NCBI RefSeq assembly: GCF_030540825.1
Contig: NZ_JAUOEO010000001.1
Coordinates: 3,485,001 to 3,549,000 of the forward strand
DNA: 64,000 bases
From: Flavivirga spongiicola
GTDB lineage: Bacteria > Bacteroidota > Bacteroidia > Flavobacteriales > Flavobacteriaceae
Direction: 5' to 3'
The position numbers and the translations under genes are program-made. Of this stretch, positions 1 through 9,351 are shown piece after piece. Positions within the stretch are counted from its first letter, which is position 1, and each line of letters starts with the position of its first letter. Below the pieces are notes generated by a model, which was not told where the DNA came from, made no database searches, and was given only the letters and a program-made list of their open reading frames with translations.

Positions 1-1277
1 GAGATCCTTATGCAAGGCAATATATTGATTTAGGAAAAAAATTAGGAACTCCAGAAACAAGAGGGATTCGAAAGGCATCCGATGAAGAAAGTAGATTACC
101 TATGGGATTGGATGAGAACGGGAACCTGTTTTGGTATATGTACCAACCATTGCCTCTAAATGCTAAAAGGAATCATCAGACAGATTTTTCACGTAGCAAA
201 GTTTTTGCAGATGTGGGAACAGTGACAACACACACTGATTTATTAAATCCTGATCGTAACTTGATGTTTTCCTTTAGATCGTCTCCATTTGGTATGGTAG
301 GTCATTCACAAGCGAGTCAGAATACGTTTAATATCCAATATGGGGGAGAGCCCTTGTTTTTTCGAACGGGATATTATTCAAGCTGGGCAGATCATCATTC
401 ATTACAAAGTTATAAGCATACACGTGCCCATAACGGTGTATTGGCTGATGGTATAGGGCAAGCCTATACAACAGAAGGATATGGATGGGTTGCTAGGTTT
501 GCCACTGGTGAAAAGATAAGCTACGCCTTAGGTGATGCCAGTAATGCATATAATGGTACGATGAGAGACCAGCTTATTAAGATGTTTAAAAAATGGGATG
601 TACATCATACGCCTGAAAATGGATTTGGTAACCCGGGAGTAACGCGTTTTAGAAGACATACTATGATGTTGGAAGATCATATTATTGTAATTTATGATGA
701 ACTTGAAGCTAATAAACCAGTAACATGGTCATGGTTAATACATAGTAAAGATACATTGGCCGGAAGTGAAAATTCATATTATACGGAAAACAAAAAAGGT
801 AAAGGAACACTTCATTTATATAATAGTAATAATGATTTGAAAAATACAGTTACCAATAAGTTTCATGCGCCAGCTGTGGATTGGTTAGGTAACGGTTGGA
901 AGAGAGGAATAACATATAAGAATCATTGGCACGGAAAAACAGATACAGAGAAATTGCCCAAAACACGCTTTTTAGCCATCTTACAAGTTACAGCAAAAGA
1001 AAATGAATTTATGCCTATGAGTTATTTAGGGGGTGGTAAGTTACAGATTGATGGTTGGCAAATTAGTGTTGAGCTAGATGAAAACAAACCAGCTAGCTTT
1101 ATATGCAAAAAGGAAGGTGCTGGGGCGATAAGCTTTAATAATAGAAGTATTGAAATGAATGCTAAAAAGTATGTGCACCAAACTCCTGGGAGTACGATGT
1201 TAATTGAAATAATAAATGATAAGATTGAAAAGCAGGAGGTTATTGATACATTACCCGATGAAGTTATTTATTATTAA
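1..1277 (+). CDS. Heparinase II/III-like polysaccharide lyase, C-terminal part (5' end outside window)
   Basis: The reading frame is open from base 3 and runs past the first internal Met at 102, so the gene is cut by the window edge. About 425 residues remain. They match the beta-sandwich C-terminal part of heparinase II/III-fold lyases: the stretch with GEPLFFRTGYYSSWADHHS, the HTRAHNGVLADG segment and the later HTMMLEDHIIVIYDELEA strand are typical of that domain. The catalytic (alpha/alpha) toroid lies upstream. Such enzymes cleave uronic-acid-containing polysaccharides by beta-elimination in the periplasm or at the surface. It lies 198 bp upstream of susC on the same strand, but a promoter and operator sit between them. 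The exact PL family cannot be assigned from the C-terminus alone. Confidence 0.75.
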   Translation, partial: DPYARQYIDLGKKLGTPETRGIRKASDEESRLPMGLDENGNLFWYMYQPLPLNAKRNHQTDFSRSKVFADVGTVTTHTDLLNPDRNLMFSFRSSPFGMVGHSQASQNTFNIQYGGEPLFFRTGYYSSWADHHSLQSYKHTRAHNGVLADGIGQAYTTEGYGWVARFATGEKISYALGDASNAYNGTMRDQLIKMFKKWDVHHTPENGFGNPGVTRFRRHTMMLEDHIIVIYDELEANKPVTWSWLIHSKDTLAGSENSYYTENKKGKGTLHLYNSNNDLKNTVTNKFHAPAVDWLGNGWKRGITYKNHWHGKTDTEKLPKTRFLAILQVTAKENEFMPMSYLGGGKLQIDGWQISVELDENKPASFICKKEGAGAISFNNRSIEMNAKKYVHQTPGSTMLIEIINDKIEKQEVIDTLPDEVIYY

Positions 1278-1361
1278 AGAAGCATAGGTTTCCTTTTTTG
1301 TTACAAGCCTCAAATAATTAAAGCTCTTTTTAATGATATTTAAGTATTATATTGATTAACA

Positions 1362-1448
1362 CTAACATTTCATCGCGAAAAAGTAACATTTAAACCTTTA
1401 TAAAGAAACATTTGTTAGCACGTTTTTTTAAGCCCGCTCTTAAATTTA
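1362..1448 (+). promoter_or_regulatory. Putative hybrid-regulator operator and promoter of susC
   Basis: Three tandem half-sites, CTAACATTT (1362), GTAACATTT (1383) and GAAACATTT (1405), are spaced 21 and 22 bp. They are followed by TAAATTTA at 1441-1448, a 7/8 match to the Bacteroidota -7 box TAnnTTTG. The proximal half-site starts 36 bp before the -7 box, and no -33 TTTG lies at the right distance, which suits an activator-dependent promoter. The same geometry recurs at 28024-28089 and 32383-32448. Assignment to the regulator encoded at 28190 is inference. Confidence 0.6.
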
Positions 1449-1475
1449 CAGAATAAACTTTTAAATATAAATTTT

Positions 1476-4400
1476 ATGCAAAAGAAGTACAAAAACTTGT
1501 TTAAACCCTTAAAAGAAAAGTGGACTTTAGCTTTTTTTATTTTGTTTCTGGGATTTTCATCCTATGCACAGGAAATAGGGCAAATAATAAAAGTAACTGG
1601 AACTGTAACGGACACTAGTGGAGCACCCCTTTTAGGTGTGAATGTTATTGAAGAAGGAAGTACATCTAATGGGGGTACAACAGATTTTGACGGGAATTAT
1701 AATATAAATGTCAAAAAGGGTAGTGTTTTAACGTTTAGTTATATTGGTTTTTTAACTCAAAAGGTGACTATTGACACTAAATCAGTCGTCAATATTGTTA
1801 TGTCTGAAGATTCACAGAAACTTGATGAGATTGTTGTTATAGGATATGGTACTCAAAAGCGAAGAGACCTTACAGGTTCTGTTAGCTCGGTTGATGTTGG
1901 AGATTTAAATGTGGCTCCTGTAGGATCGGTAGATGGTGCTTTAGCAGGTCGTATTTCTGGTGTGCAAGTTACTTCATCGCAAGGTAGACCAGGAGCGCCT
2001 ACAAGTATTAAAATTAGAGGAACAGGATCTTTAACCCAATCTAGTGATCCATTGTATGTTATAGATGGATTTCCAATTGAAGATTTCGATTTGTCATCTA
2101 TAGACCAATCAGATATTGGATCATTTCAAATATTAAAAGGACCTTCGGCTGTTGCAATTTATGGAGCTAGAGGGGGGAATGGTGTTGTATTAATTACTAC
2201 CAAAGATGGAACTTCTGGAAAAACAGAAGTTAAATATAATGGCTTTATTGGTTATGAGAAAATTACAACTAAGATAGATGTGCTCTCACCGTATGATTTT
2301 GTAGATTTAAGATATGAAGTAGATCCAGATGAAGCAGCGAATAGGTATGGGCCATTAAGCGCATATCAAAGACCAGATGGTTCGAGTATTGAAGGTATTG
2401 ATTGGCAAGAAGAAGCATATAGAGAAACAGAAGTACAAAGTCATAGCTTATCTGTAACTGGTGGTTCTAAAGAAACTAAATACAATTTGTCATTATCTAA
2501 ATATGATGGTGAGGGGCTTTTAGAGAATAGTGCATTTAACCGGACTTATGCGAAAGTAAAACTCAACCAAAAAATTTCTGATAAGTTAAAAGTGGGTGTA
2601 AACATATCATATACCACTTCTAGAATTTCGGGAACAAGTACATCATCAAATATTTTGAATCCTGATACAGATGGTGGAAGCACGAGTTCAGCCAGATTTA
2701 ATTTGTTAAAAGATATAGTGCAAGGTAGACCAACAGGCGGGCTATTTATATCTAATGAAGAATTATTAGGACTTCCTGAAGATCCAGATACAGAAGAAGG
2801 TGCGCCAATAACCAATCCTTTAGTAAATGCAAGGACGCAAATTAGAGAAGATGAAAGAAGTACATTGTTATTTAATGGATTTTTAGAATATGAAATTATT
2901 GATGATCTTAAACTAAAAGTTAGCGGAGGTATTCAAAAATTGAACCAAAGAAGAGAATCTTTTGATAAGGTAAATAGTGCTTTTGAAAGAAGGAATGGAT
3001 TTACTCGTGGAGAGATTAGAAACAGAGAAAGAATTAATAAATTGTTTACGTCTACATTGACCTTTAAAAAAACAATTTTAGACAATCATAATTTTACAAC
3101 CTTACTTGGTTTTGATTATCAAGATATAACCGACGAAACAAGTGCTGCATCAGGTAGTGTTTTTCCAGAACCAAATCTGGGTATAGACAACTTAGGAGCT
3201 GCTACCGAGGCTGGTTTTCCATTTTCAGTACGTGTGCCAACAAACAGGTTAATATCACTGTTTTATAGAATTAACTATGACTATGCCGGTAAATATTTTT
3301 TAACAGGTACGATAAGAAGAGATGGATCTTCTAGGTTTGGTGCCAATAATAAATTTGGAGTATTCCCTTCTGTTTCGGCAGCATGGCGATTTTCTGATGA
3401 ATCTTTTTTGAATGATTCTAATGTCATTTCTAATGGGAAACTAAGGTTCGAGTGGGGAGAAGTTGGAAATAATAGAATTCCAGCTTTCGTTTCTACCGCA
3501 CTCTTAAATACAACTACTTATGGATTAGAAAATGCTATAGCTGCAGGTGTCTTTCCGGCTAATTTAGCAAACCCGGATATAAAATGGGAAACTCAAAGAC
3601 AAATTAATTTAGGTTTAGATTTAGGATTGTTTAATGGTAATGTGTCAATTACTGCAGATGTTTACAGAAAAGAATCTGACGATTTACTACTTCAAGCACC
3701 AACGCCAGCGAATACAGGGTTTACTACTGTATTTAGAAACATTGGAAAGATTCGCAACGAGGGTATCGAGTTAGGCTTAAATACTGTAAATGTTGACAAA
3801 GGCGTTAAATGGACCACCGATTTTAATATAACGTTTCCAAGTAATAAAACATTATCCCTAGTTGAAGACGATATTTTATTTAGTAGTTCATCATGGTCAA
3901 CATCGACTGTAAGTCAGGATCCTTATGCAAATGATTTTATAACTCAAGTAGGTCAGCCTTTTGGATTAATGTATGGCTATATTGATGATGGTTTGTATAG
4001 AGCTGAAGATTTTGATACCAATGGAGATGCATTAATAAATGTTTCATTTGGAGATGAAGAACTCGGTTACAGAAAATATGTTGATCTAAATGGTGATAAT
4101 ATTATTGATGAAGACGATAAAGCAGTACTTGGTAATCCTAATCCTAAATTTTTTGGAGGACTTACAAATAATTTTTCTTATAAAGGATTTGATTTAAGTG
4201 TTTTTCTACAATGGTCTTATGGCAATGATATTTACAATGCCAATAGAGCATTATGGACATCAGGACTAAACTCTCATAGAAATTTTGTTCCTGAAATAAT
4301 AAACCGTTGGAGAGATACTAATACAGACGAACAAAATGCTGCTGCGACTTTCCGTAGTATCAATGATAATACAGAGGTGCTTACAAGTCAGTATATTGAA

Positions 4401-4646
4401 GATGGTTCATATATAAGACTAAAAACAGTTTCTCTAGGATACACTTTTCCTAAGCAGTTAGTTGAAAAATTGAAGATTCAGAAGCTTAGAATATATGCTA
4501 CGGGTCAAAATTTGGTGACCTGGACGGACTATACAGGATACGATCCGGAAGTGAGTACAAGAGGTAGTGGACTTACTTCAGGAGTTGATTTTGGAGCCTA
4601 CCCAAGAAGTAGAACTATTATTGGAGGCTTATCTGTTTCATTTTAA
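1476..4646 (+). CDS. SusC/RagA-type TonB-linked outer membrane transporter
   Basis: This 1056-residue protein imports oligosaccharides across the outer membrane using TonB energy. It has an N-terminal signal peptide ending near SSYAQ, then a carboxypeptidase-regulatory-like domain (about 38-110, VTGTVTDTSGAPLLGVNV). A DEIVVIGYGTQKRRDLTGSV segment opens the plug domain (about 118-245). The long beta-barrel ends in GGLSVSF with the terminal Phe expected for outer membrane insertion. Length is normal for the family. The SusD partner starts 33 bp downstream. The gene is preceded by the tandem half-site operator at 1362-1448. Confidence 0.95.
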   Translation: MQKKYKNLFKPLKEKWTLAFFILFLGFSSYAQEIGQIIKVTGTVTDTSGAPLLGVNVIEEGSTSNGGTTDFDGNYNINVKKGSVLTFSYIGFLTQKVTIDTKSVVNIVMSEDSQKLDEIVVIGYGTQKRRDLTGSVSSVDVGDLNVAPVGSVDGALAGRISGVQVTSSQGRPGAPTSIKIRGTGSLTQSSDPLYVIDGFPIEDFDLSSIDQSDIGSFQILKGPSAVAIYGARGGNGVVLITTKDGTSGKTEVKYNGFIGYEKITTKIDVLSPYDFVDLRYEVDPDEAANRYGPLSAYQRPDGSSIEGIDWQEEAYRETEVQSHSLSVTGGSKETKYNLSLSKYDGEGLLENSAFNRTYAKVKLNQKISDKLKVGVNISYTTSRISGTSTSSNILNPDTDGGSTSSARFNLLKDIVQGRPTGGLFISNEELLGLPEDPDTEEGAPITNPLVNARTQIREDERSTLLFNGFLEYEIIDDLKLKVSGGIQKLNQRRESFDKVNSAFERRNGFTRGEIRNRERINKLFTSTLTFKKTILDNHNFTTLLGFDYQDITDETSAASGSVFPEPNLGIDNLGAATEAGFPFSVRVPTNRLISLFYRINYDYAGKYFLTGTIRRDGSSRFGANNKFGVFPSVSAAWRFSDESFLNDSNVISNGKLRFEWGEVGNNRIPAFVSTALLNTTTYGLENAIAAGVFPANLANPDIKWETQRQINLGLDLGLFNGNVSITADVYRKESDDLLLQAPTPANTGFTTVFRNIGKIRNEGIELGLNTVNVDKGVKWTTDFNITFPSNKTLSLVEDDILFSSSSWSTSTVSQDPYANDFITQVGQPFGLMYGYIDDGLYRAEDFDTNGDALINVSFGDEELGYRKYVDLNGDNIIDEDDKAVLGNPNPKFFGGLTNNFSYKGFDLSVFLQWSYGNDIYNANRALWTSGLNSHRNFVPEIINRWRDTNTDEQNAAATFRSINDNTEVLTSQYIEDGSYIRLKTVSLGYTFPKQLVEKLKIQKLRIYATGQNLVTWTDYTGYDPEVSTRGSGLTSGVDFGAYPRSRTIIGGLSVSF

Positions 4647-4679
4647 TAAAACATCTGTTCACTTAAAAAAATATATAAT

Positions 4680-6398
4680 ATGAAAACCAAATTTAAAAAC
4701 ACATATTGGTTGACGCAAATAAATCAACAATACAAGTTTGTGCTTTGCGCTATAATACTAGGATTGCTATCAGTATCCTGTGAAAAAGAACTGGAAGAAG
4801 AAGTCTTTTCTGCCTTTACTGGTGATAATTTTTATACAGATGTTGCATCTGCAGAACTTGGTCTATTTGGAGTATATGATGTTCTAGGGACTGAAGATCT
4901 TTATGGACGTGGTTACCTCCTATATTATCATACGAGTACAGATCAAGAACGCTATTGGAGACAAGGTCGTGGTCAAGACGATGATTTATTATCAAATTAT
5001 CAGATCCAAGAATCTAATGCTTGGGTAGGGCGTGTATGGAGCAGGTTTTATGATGGTATTAATCGAGTAAACTTACTTATTGATAGAGTGATACCGCTGC
5101 GTGATCAAGCAGAAGAAAATCAGATTACTTCAGATTTAGATGCCTATAACACGGTATTAGGAGATGCCTATTTTTTAAGAGCATTCATGTATTTTCAACT
5201 CGTAAAAAATTGGGGAGATGTTCCATTGAGGCTAGAATCAGATATTACTTTAGCAGATTTGCAAATTGAGCGGTCTCCAAAAGTAAATGTTTACCAACAA
5301 ATAGAATCAGATATGTTAAAAGCTATTCCGCTTTTACCAAACGCTTCACAAGTAAGTACACCAGGTAGAATAAATAAGGGAGCAGCTCAGGCAATACTAG
5401 CAAGAATTTATCTTACATGGGCAGGACACCCTATACAAGATACATCTAAATATGAAAAAGCAGCAGAACAAGCGTGGGCAGTGATTAGTAGTGGTGAACA
5501 TGAACTAAACTCGGTCATTGAAAATCCTGCAGTTGGAGCTCCATTCGATCATCCGTTTCCAGAAGTATTCAAAAACTTATCAGAAAATGTATATGACCTT
5601 AAAGAGAGTATGTGGGAAATTCACTTTTCTTATATAGGTGATGATAGATTTGATGCCAGTACGGTAGGTGTTTGGCATGGAATAACCCAGCATACAAGAT
5701 CAACCTTTAAACGAGGAGCACCAAGAAGACACCCCTTACCTACGTTTTTGGCTTCTTTTGAAGCTGATGATACGGCAAGAAGGGATTGGTCTATTGCACA
5801 ATTTGAAATAAATAGTAGCGATAACTTTATAGCAGAAACGAATGAATTAACTTATGGTGTAGGAAAATTTAGAAGATATTTGATTCCTACTTTATCTCCC
5901 AATAATAATTATGATGTTATGAACTGGCCTATTGTTCGTTATGCAGATGTTCTCTTAATGTTGGCAGAAAGTGTTAATGAAACTTTAGAAAACGGAGGGG
6001 CGTTACCAGGAGGAATCTCTTTATCCTCAGCTTATGATGCTATAAATCAGGTAAGACGTAGAGCTAGAATGCTTGATCCGAATTCTCCAGATGTATCTGT
6101 GGATTTAACAGGAGGAGCAGGTGAGACTTTTAGACAGCAAATACGTAACGAAAGAAGCTGGGAGTTATGCTTTGAAAACCAAAGACGTCCGGACCTAGTT
6201 CGATGGGGAATATTAGAAGAAACTGTTAGACAGGCAGGTGTAGATTTAGCAGCTGATGGTGTTGATGTCGCTGCTGATTATTTTCCAGCAGCTGAGGTTC
6301 AGTCAAAACACGTATTATTTCCTATTCCTTTTGCGGCTGAAATTAGTCAAAACCCAGCTATTCTTAATACAGATCCTACTAATAACGGGTATAGGTAG
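4680..6398 (+). CDS. SusD/RagB-type surface glycan-binding lipoprotein
   Basis: This 572-residue partner of the upstream SusC forms the lid of the transporter and binds glycan at the cell surface. A signal peptide with lipobox LSVSC gives a lipidated Cys34, followed by acidic residues (EKELEEE) typical of surface export in this phylum. Family signatures include the TPR-rich N-terminal half (GDAYFLRAFMYFQLVKNWGD, AAQAILARIYLTW) and the C-terminal signature RNERSWELCFENQRRPDLVRWG. The gene is complete and follows susC in the same operon. Confidence 0.95.
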   Translation: MKTKFKNTYWLTQINQQYKFVLCAIILGLLSVSCEKELEEEVFSAFTGDNFYTDVASAELGLFGVYDVLGTEDLYGRGYLLYYHTSTDQERYWRQGRGQDDDLLSNYQIQESNAWVGRVWSRFYDGINRVNLLIDRVIPLRDQAEENQITSDLDAYNTVLGDAYFLRAFMYFQLVKNWGDVPLRLESDITLADLQIERSPKVNVYQQIESDMLKAIPLLPNASQVSTPGRINKGAAQAILARIYLTWAGHPIQDTSKYEKAAEQAWAVISSGEHELNSVIENPAVGAPFDHPFPEVFKNLSENVYDLKESMWEIHFSYIGDDRFDASTVGVWHGITQHTRSTFKRGAPRRHPLPTFLASFEADDTARRDWSIAQFEINSSDNFIAETNELTYGVGKFRRYLIPTLSPNNNYDVMNWPIVRYADVLLMLAESVNETLENGGALPGGISLSSAYDAINQVRRRARMLDPNSPDVSVDLTGGAGETFRQQIRNERSWELCFENQRRPDLVRWGILEETVRQAGVDLAADGVDVAADYFPAAEVQSKHVLFPIPFAAEISQNPAILNTDPTNNGYR

Positions 6399-6430
6399 AC
6401 AAAATTATTATTATTTTAAATCGAAATAAA

Positions 6431-7873
6431 ATGAAAAATAAATATTTTAAGTTTAATAAAAAGAGGGCTAATTTTAGTGTTTTTTTAGGTATTCTGATAA
6501 CATTTTTTTTAATTTCATGTGAAGAAGATGAAACTAATTTGGGGATAGATCATGAGCCAAGTGCAGCAGTAGGATTTCTCAATACAGACACAGAAGCTAC
6601 AGAAGGTGGAGCGGCAGGTGTGTTAGAAATAATTGCTACCAAAAATGTTTTTAATGATGTATCTTTTGATATTGTCGTTTTGGAAGGAGATGGGAGTGAA
6701 GTTACTATAACAGATTCTGACGGTAATTCTGGAACTAGTTTTAAGATCTCTAAAGGTACTAAGCAAACTAATTTAAGCTTTGTAATTAGTAATAATTCTG
6801 ACTTCACAGGAGATAGAGAGGTTAAATATGGTTTAACTAATTTAGTAGGAGATGGTGTATTTCTGGCTGAAGAAGAAATAGGGTCGGGAAGTGATAAAGT
6901 ATATGCTGAGTTTGCACTTTCTGTACTTGATGATGAACAAGCACCCCCAACAGTTAGCTTTGATGTAGCTTCAGCTTCAATAAGTGAAAATGCAAATACA
7001 ATGCATACTATTACACTTCAATTTGCTGAGCCAACCCCTTATGCAGGAACCTTTGATTTAGCTTTATCAGGAACGGCAGTAGCAGGAGATGATTTTACCT
7101 CTGATGCTGTAGCTGGAATTATTCCAATAAGTTTTGGCGTAGGCGTAGAAGAAATTATAGTAAATATTATGCCTGTAGATGATGCGGTAGCAGAAACTGA
7201 TAAAACTGTAATTTTAACCATGACTAATCTTGGTACAGATATTTTATCTGGAGCAATTACCGAATATACTCTGACTATTACTGAAGATGATTTACCAACA
7301 GTAGAGTTGATTGCTGAAGCTGATGGTATTATTAGAGCAGGAAGTGGTAGCGGAGATATAATAGGAGGAGGAATTGGTAGTTCTACCCAGATGAGCTCAG
7401 GAAGCGATCCATTAGATAATGGCGATAAAAATAATCGTCATAGTTTATCTCGTTGGGATATAAGTGGTGTGGATCTTTCAAAAGTAATTTCTGCTAAGCT
7501 TGTTTTTACAGCTACTGACGATTGGACAGATGCAGAAACAAATGCTGGTGGTACAACAACGCAAAATATACATCACATCACAGGAGATGATAGTTGGGAT
7601 GAAACTGTACTTACATGGGATAATGCTCCGGTTTTTGATGCTACACCATTCGTTACTGGTACTTTCGCTGCTGTTGGTGCTGCACCTGCACCACCAAGTG
7701 CTACTATACATGAATATGATGTAACTGATACATTGAAAAATGATAGCGATGGTAAATTTTCCATTCGTATGACGGTTTCTGCTGATACGTCAGGAAAAAG
7801 AATTAGGTATAGTTCTAAAGATACAGGGACTCCAGAAAACCTTCCTAAGTTGATAATAGTGTCAACGTTATAA
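6431..7873 (+). CDS. Calx-beta / DNRLRE-type surface lipoprotein, probable glycan-binding protein
   Basis: The 480-residue lipoprotein (lipobox FLISC, Cys30) sits directly after SusD, where surface glycan-binding proteins (SusE/F-like) are usually encoded. Two Calx-beta-like segments occupy about 45-290 (SISENANTMHTITLQF, GTAVAGDDFTS, NIMPVDDAVAETDKTVILTM). The C-terminal 190 residues resemble the DNRLRE/CBM96-type module: NRHSLSRWDISGV, the DDSWDETVLTWDNAP signature and a final YSSKDTGTPENLPKLII strand. No catalytic residues are evident. Glycan binding is inferred from position and the C-terminal module. Confidence 0.75.
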   Translation: MKNKYFKFNKKRANFSVFLGILITFFLISCEEDETNLGIDHEPSAAVGFLNTDTEATEGGAAGVLEIIATKNVFNDVSFDIVVLEGDGSEVTITDSDGNSGTSFKISKGTKQTNLSFVISNNSDFTGDREVKYGLTNLVGDGVFLAEEEIGSGSDKVYAEFALSVLDDEQAPPTVSFDVASASISENANTMHTITLQFAEPTPYAGTFDLALSGTAVAGDDFTSDAVAGIIPISFGVGVEEIIVNIMPVDDAVAETDKTVILTMTNLGTDILSGAITEYTLTITEDDLPTVELIAEADGIIRAGSGSGDIIGGGIGSSTQMSSGSDPLDNGDKNNRHSLSRWDISGVDLSKVISAKLVFTATDDWTDAETNAGGTTTQNIHHITGDDSWDETVLTWDNAPVFDATPFVTGTFAAVGAAPAPPSATIHEYDVTDTLKNDSDGKFSIRMTVSADTSGKRIRYSSKDTGTPENLPKLIIVSTL

Positions 7874-7887
7874 AAATATGATCCACG

Positions 7888-7914
7888 GCCTCAAATAACG
7901 AGAATTTTTGAGGC
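7888..7914 (+). terminator. Intergenic hairpin between binding-protein gene and GH88
   Basis: GCCTCAAA (7888-7895) pairs with TTTGAGGC (7907-7914) around an 11-nt loop, and a T-rich run follows. It lies 14 bp after the lipoprotein stop and 32 bp before the GH88 start. It could attenuate transcription from the susCD part into the enzyme part, or protect the upstream mRNA 3' end. Confidence 0.55.
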
Positions 7915-7945
7915 TGTTTGGATTTTTAAATAATTCATTAATTTT

Positions 7946-9190
7946 ATGATGAAAAACAACAACCGTGCTAATTTAGTATGTATTTTATTATGCACCATCT
8001 TCCTATGGTCTTGCAAGAAAACCTCATCAGGAGCTAAAGAAGCATCACTAGAAAAGCCTGATATAACAAGAAGTTTGTCAAAAACAGACGTTGACAATCT
8101 TTTTAAAAAAACAGTTTTACACCTAAATAACGCTTGGGATTCTATAGAGCAAACCAAAAGATTGCCTCGATCCATCGAAAGAGGTTTTAGACATATTGGA
8201 GACTGGACGAGCGGATTTTATCCTGGTAATCTTTGGATAGCCTATGAGAAAACTGGAAATCAAAATCTGTTAGAAAAGGCAAAATTTGCAACAGAACTAC
8301 TTGATGAAGAAAAGTACAATATTCGTGACCATGATATCGGTTTCAGGATTTATTGTAGTTATGGAAGAGGCTATGAGTTGACAAAAAAGCCTGAATACAA
8401 AGACGTTATCGTTCAGGCAGCCAAATCGGCTATACAGCGATACAATCCAAAAGTAAAGGCAATCATGTCTTGGGAACCCAGACCAGATAGAGATTGGCAG
8501 TATCCGGTAATTATTGACAATATGATGAATTTAGAGCTGCTATTTGCTGCTACAAAATTTACTGGAGATTCTAAGTTTTATGACATTGCTGTAAATCATG
8601 CCATTAAAACGATGGAGCATCAGTATAGAGAAGATTTTAGTTGCTCGCATGTCGTTGATTTTGATGCGCAAACTGGTGAATTTCGAAAAAGAGACTGGAA
8701 TAATGGGAACAACGATCCGAGTACTGCAGCATGGAGTAGAGGACAAAGTTGGGGATTATATGGGTTTACTATGGTTTATAGAGAAACAAAGGATAAACAA
8801 TTTTTAGAGCAAGCCGAAAAAATTGCAGGGTTTATTTTGAACCATCCTAACATGCCTAAAGATATGATACCCTATTGGGATTATAATGCACCTGAAATAC
8901 CTACTCTTAGAGATGCATCTGCAGCTGCTATTTTAGCTTCTGGATTGATAGAGTTATCACAATTATCAGAAGATGGGGAAAAGTATTTTGAAGCAGGAGA
9001 AAAAATCCTTAATAGCCTTGCTTCGCCGGAATATTTTGCAGAACCTGGTACAAATGGAGACTTTGTTCTTAAACATGCTACAGGTAATTATATAAGAAAA
9101 TCGGAAAGAGATGGAACATTAATTTATGCTGATTACTATTTTCTTGAGGGACTCATGAGATACACCAAAATTAAGAATCAGTTAATGTAA
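7946..9190 (+). CDS. GH88 unsaturated uronyl hydrolase, lipoprotein
   Basis: The 414-residue enzyme (lipobox LWSC, Cys23) hydrates the 4,5-unsaturated uronic acid left at the non-reducing end by polysaccharide lyases, releasing it as a keto sugar. The sequence follows GH88: GDWTSGFYPGNLWIAYE, DHDIGFRIYCSYGRGYEL, IIDNMMNLELLF, TAAWSRGQSWGLYGF and RDASAAAILASGLIEL. Asp130 in HDIGF and Asp191 in IDNMMN are 61 residues apart, the same spacing as Asp88 and Asp149 of the Bacillus GL1 enzyme. Its product would be 5-keto-4-deoxyuronate, which fits the uronate catabolism signs at 32 kb. Confidence 0.93.
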   Translation: MMKNNNRANLVCILLCTIFLWSCKKTSSGAKEASLEKPDITRSLSKTDVDNLFKKTVLHLNNAWDSIEQTKRLPRSIERGFRHIGDWTSGFYPGNLWIAYEKTGNQNLLEKAKFATELLDEEKYNIRDHDIGFRIYCSYGRGYELTKKPEYKDVIVQAAKSAIQRYNPKVKAIMSWEPRPDRDWQYPVIIDNMMNLELLFAATKFTGDSKFYDIAVNHAIKTMEHQYREDFSCSHVVDFDAQTGEFRKRDWNNGNNDPSTAAWSRGQSWGLYGFTMVYRETKDKQFLEQAEKIAGFILNHPNMPKDMIPYWDYNAPEIPTLRDASAAAILASGLIELSQLSEDGEKYFEAGEKILNSLASPEYFAEPGTNGDFVLKHATGNYIRKSERDGTLIYADYYFLEGLMRYTKIKNQLM

Positions 9191-9235
9191 TTACTGGTGA
9201 ATGCAGATAACCAATTATTAAATCAAAGTAGACAT

Positions 9236-9351
9236 ATGAGAAAATCAATAGTTTTACTTCCATGCTTGCTTGCATGTACTTATATATGTGTTCAAAGTAT
9301 TTTAAAACAATCGAAACCGAATATCATTATACTATTCACAAAAGTGGAAAT
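9236..9351 (+). repeat. Duplicated 5' end of the following sulfatase gene
   Basis: These 116 bp are a diverged tandem copy of the first 116 bp of the sulfatase gene at 9352. From ATG at 9236 it encodes a 39-residue peptide beginning MRKSIVLLPCLLACTY and continuing SKPNIIILFT, nearly the same as the real N-terminus. The unit is not a multiple of 3, so its frame ends at TGA 9353-9355, overlapping the real ATG (9352-9354) as ATGA. It could be a dead relic or a translated leader peptide coupled to the sulfatase. Confidence 0.85.

Noticed and set aside
9262..9351. Upstream in-frame start (ATG 9262) for the sulfatase
   Set aside because: It reads the duplicated 5' copy in a different frame and gives no signal peptide; ATG 9352 begins a complete signal peptide.
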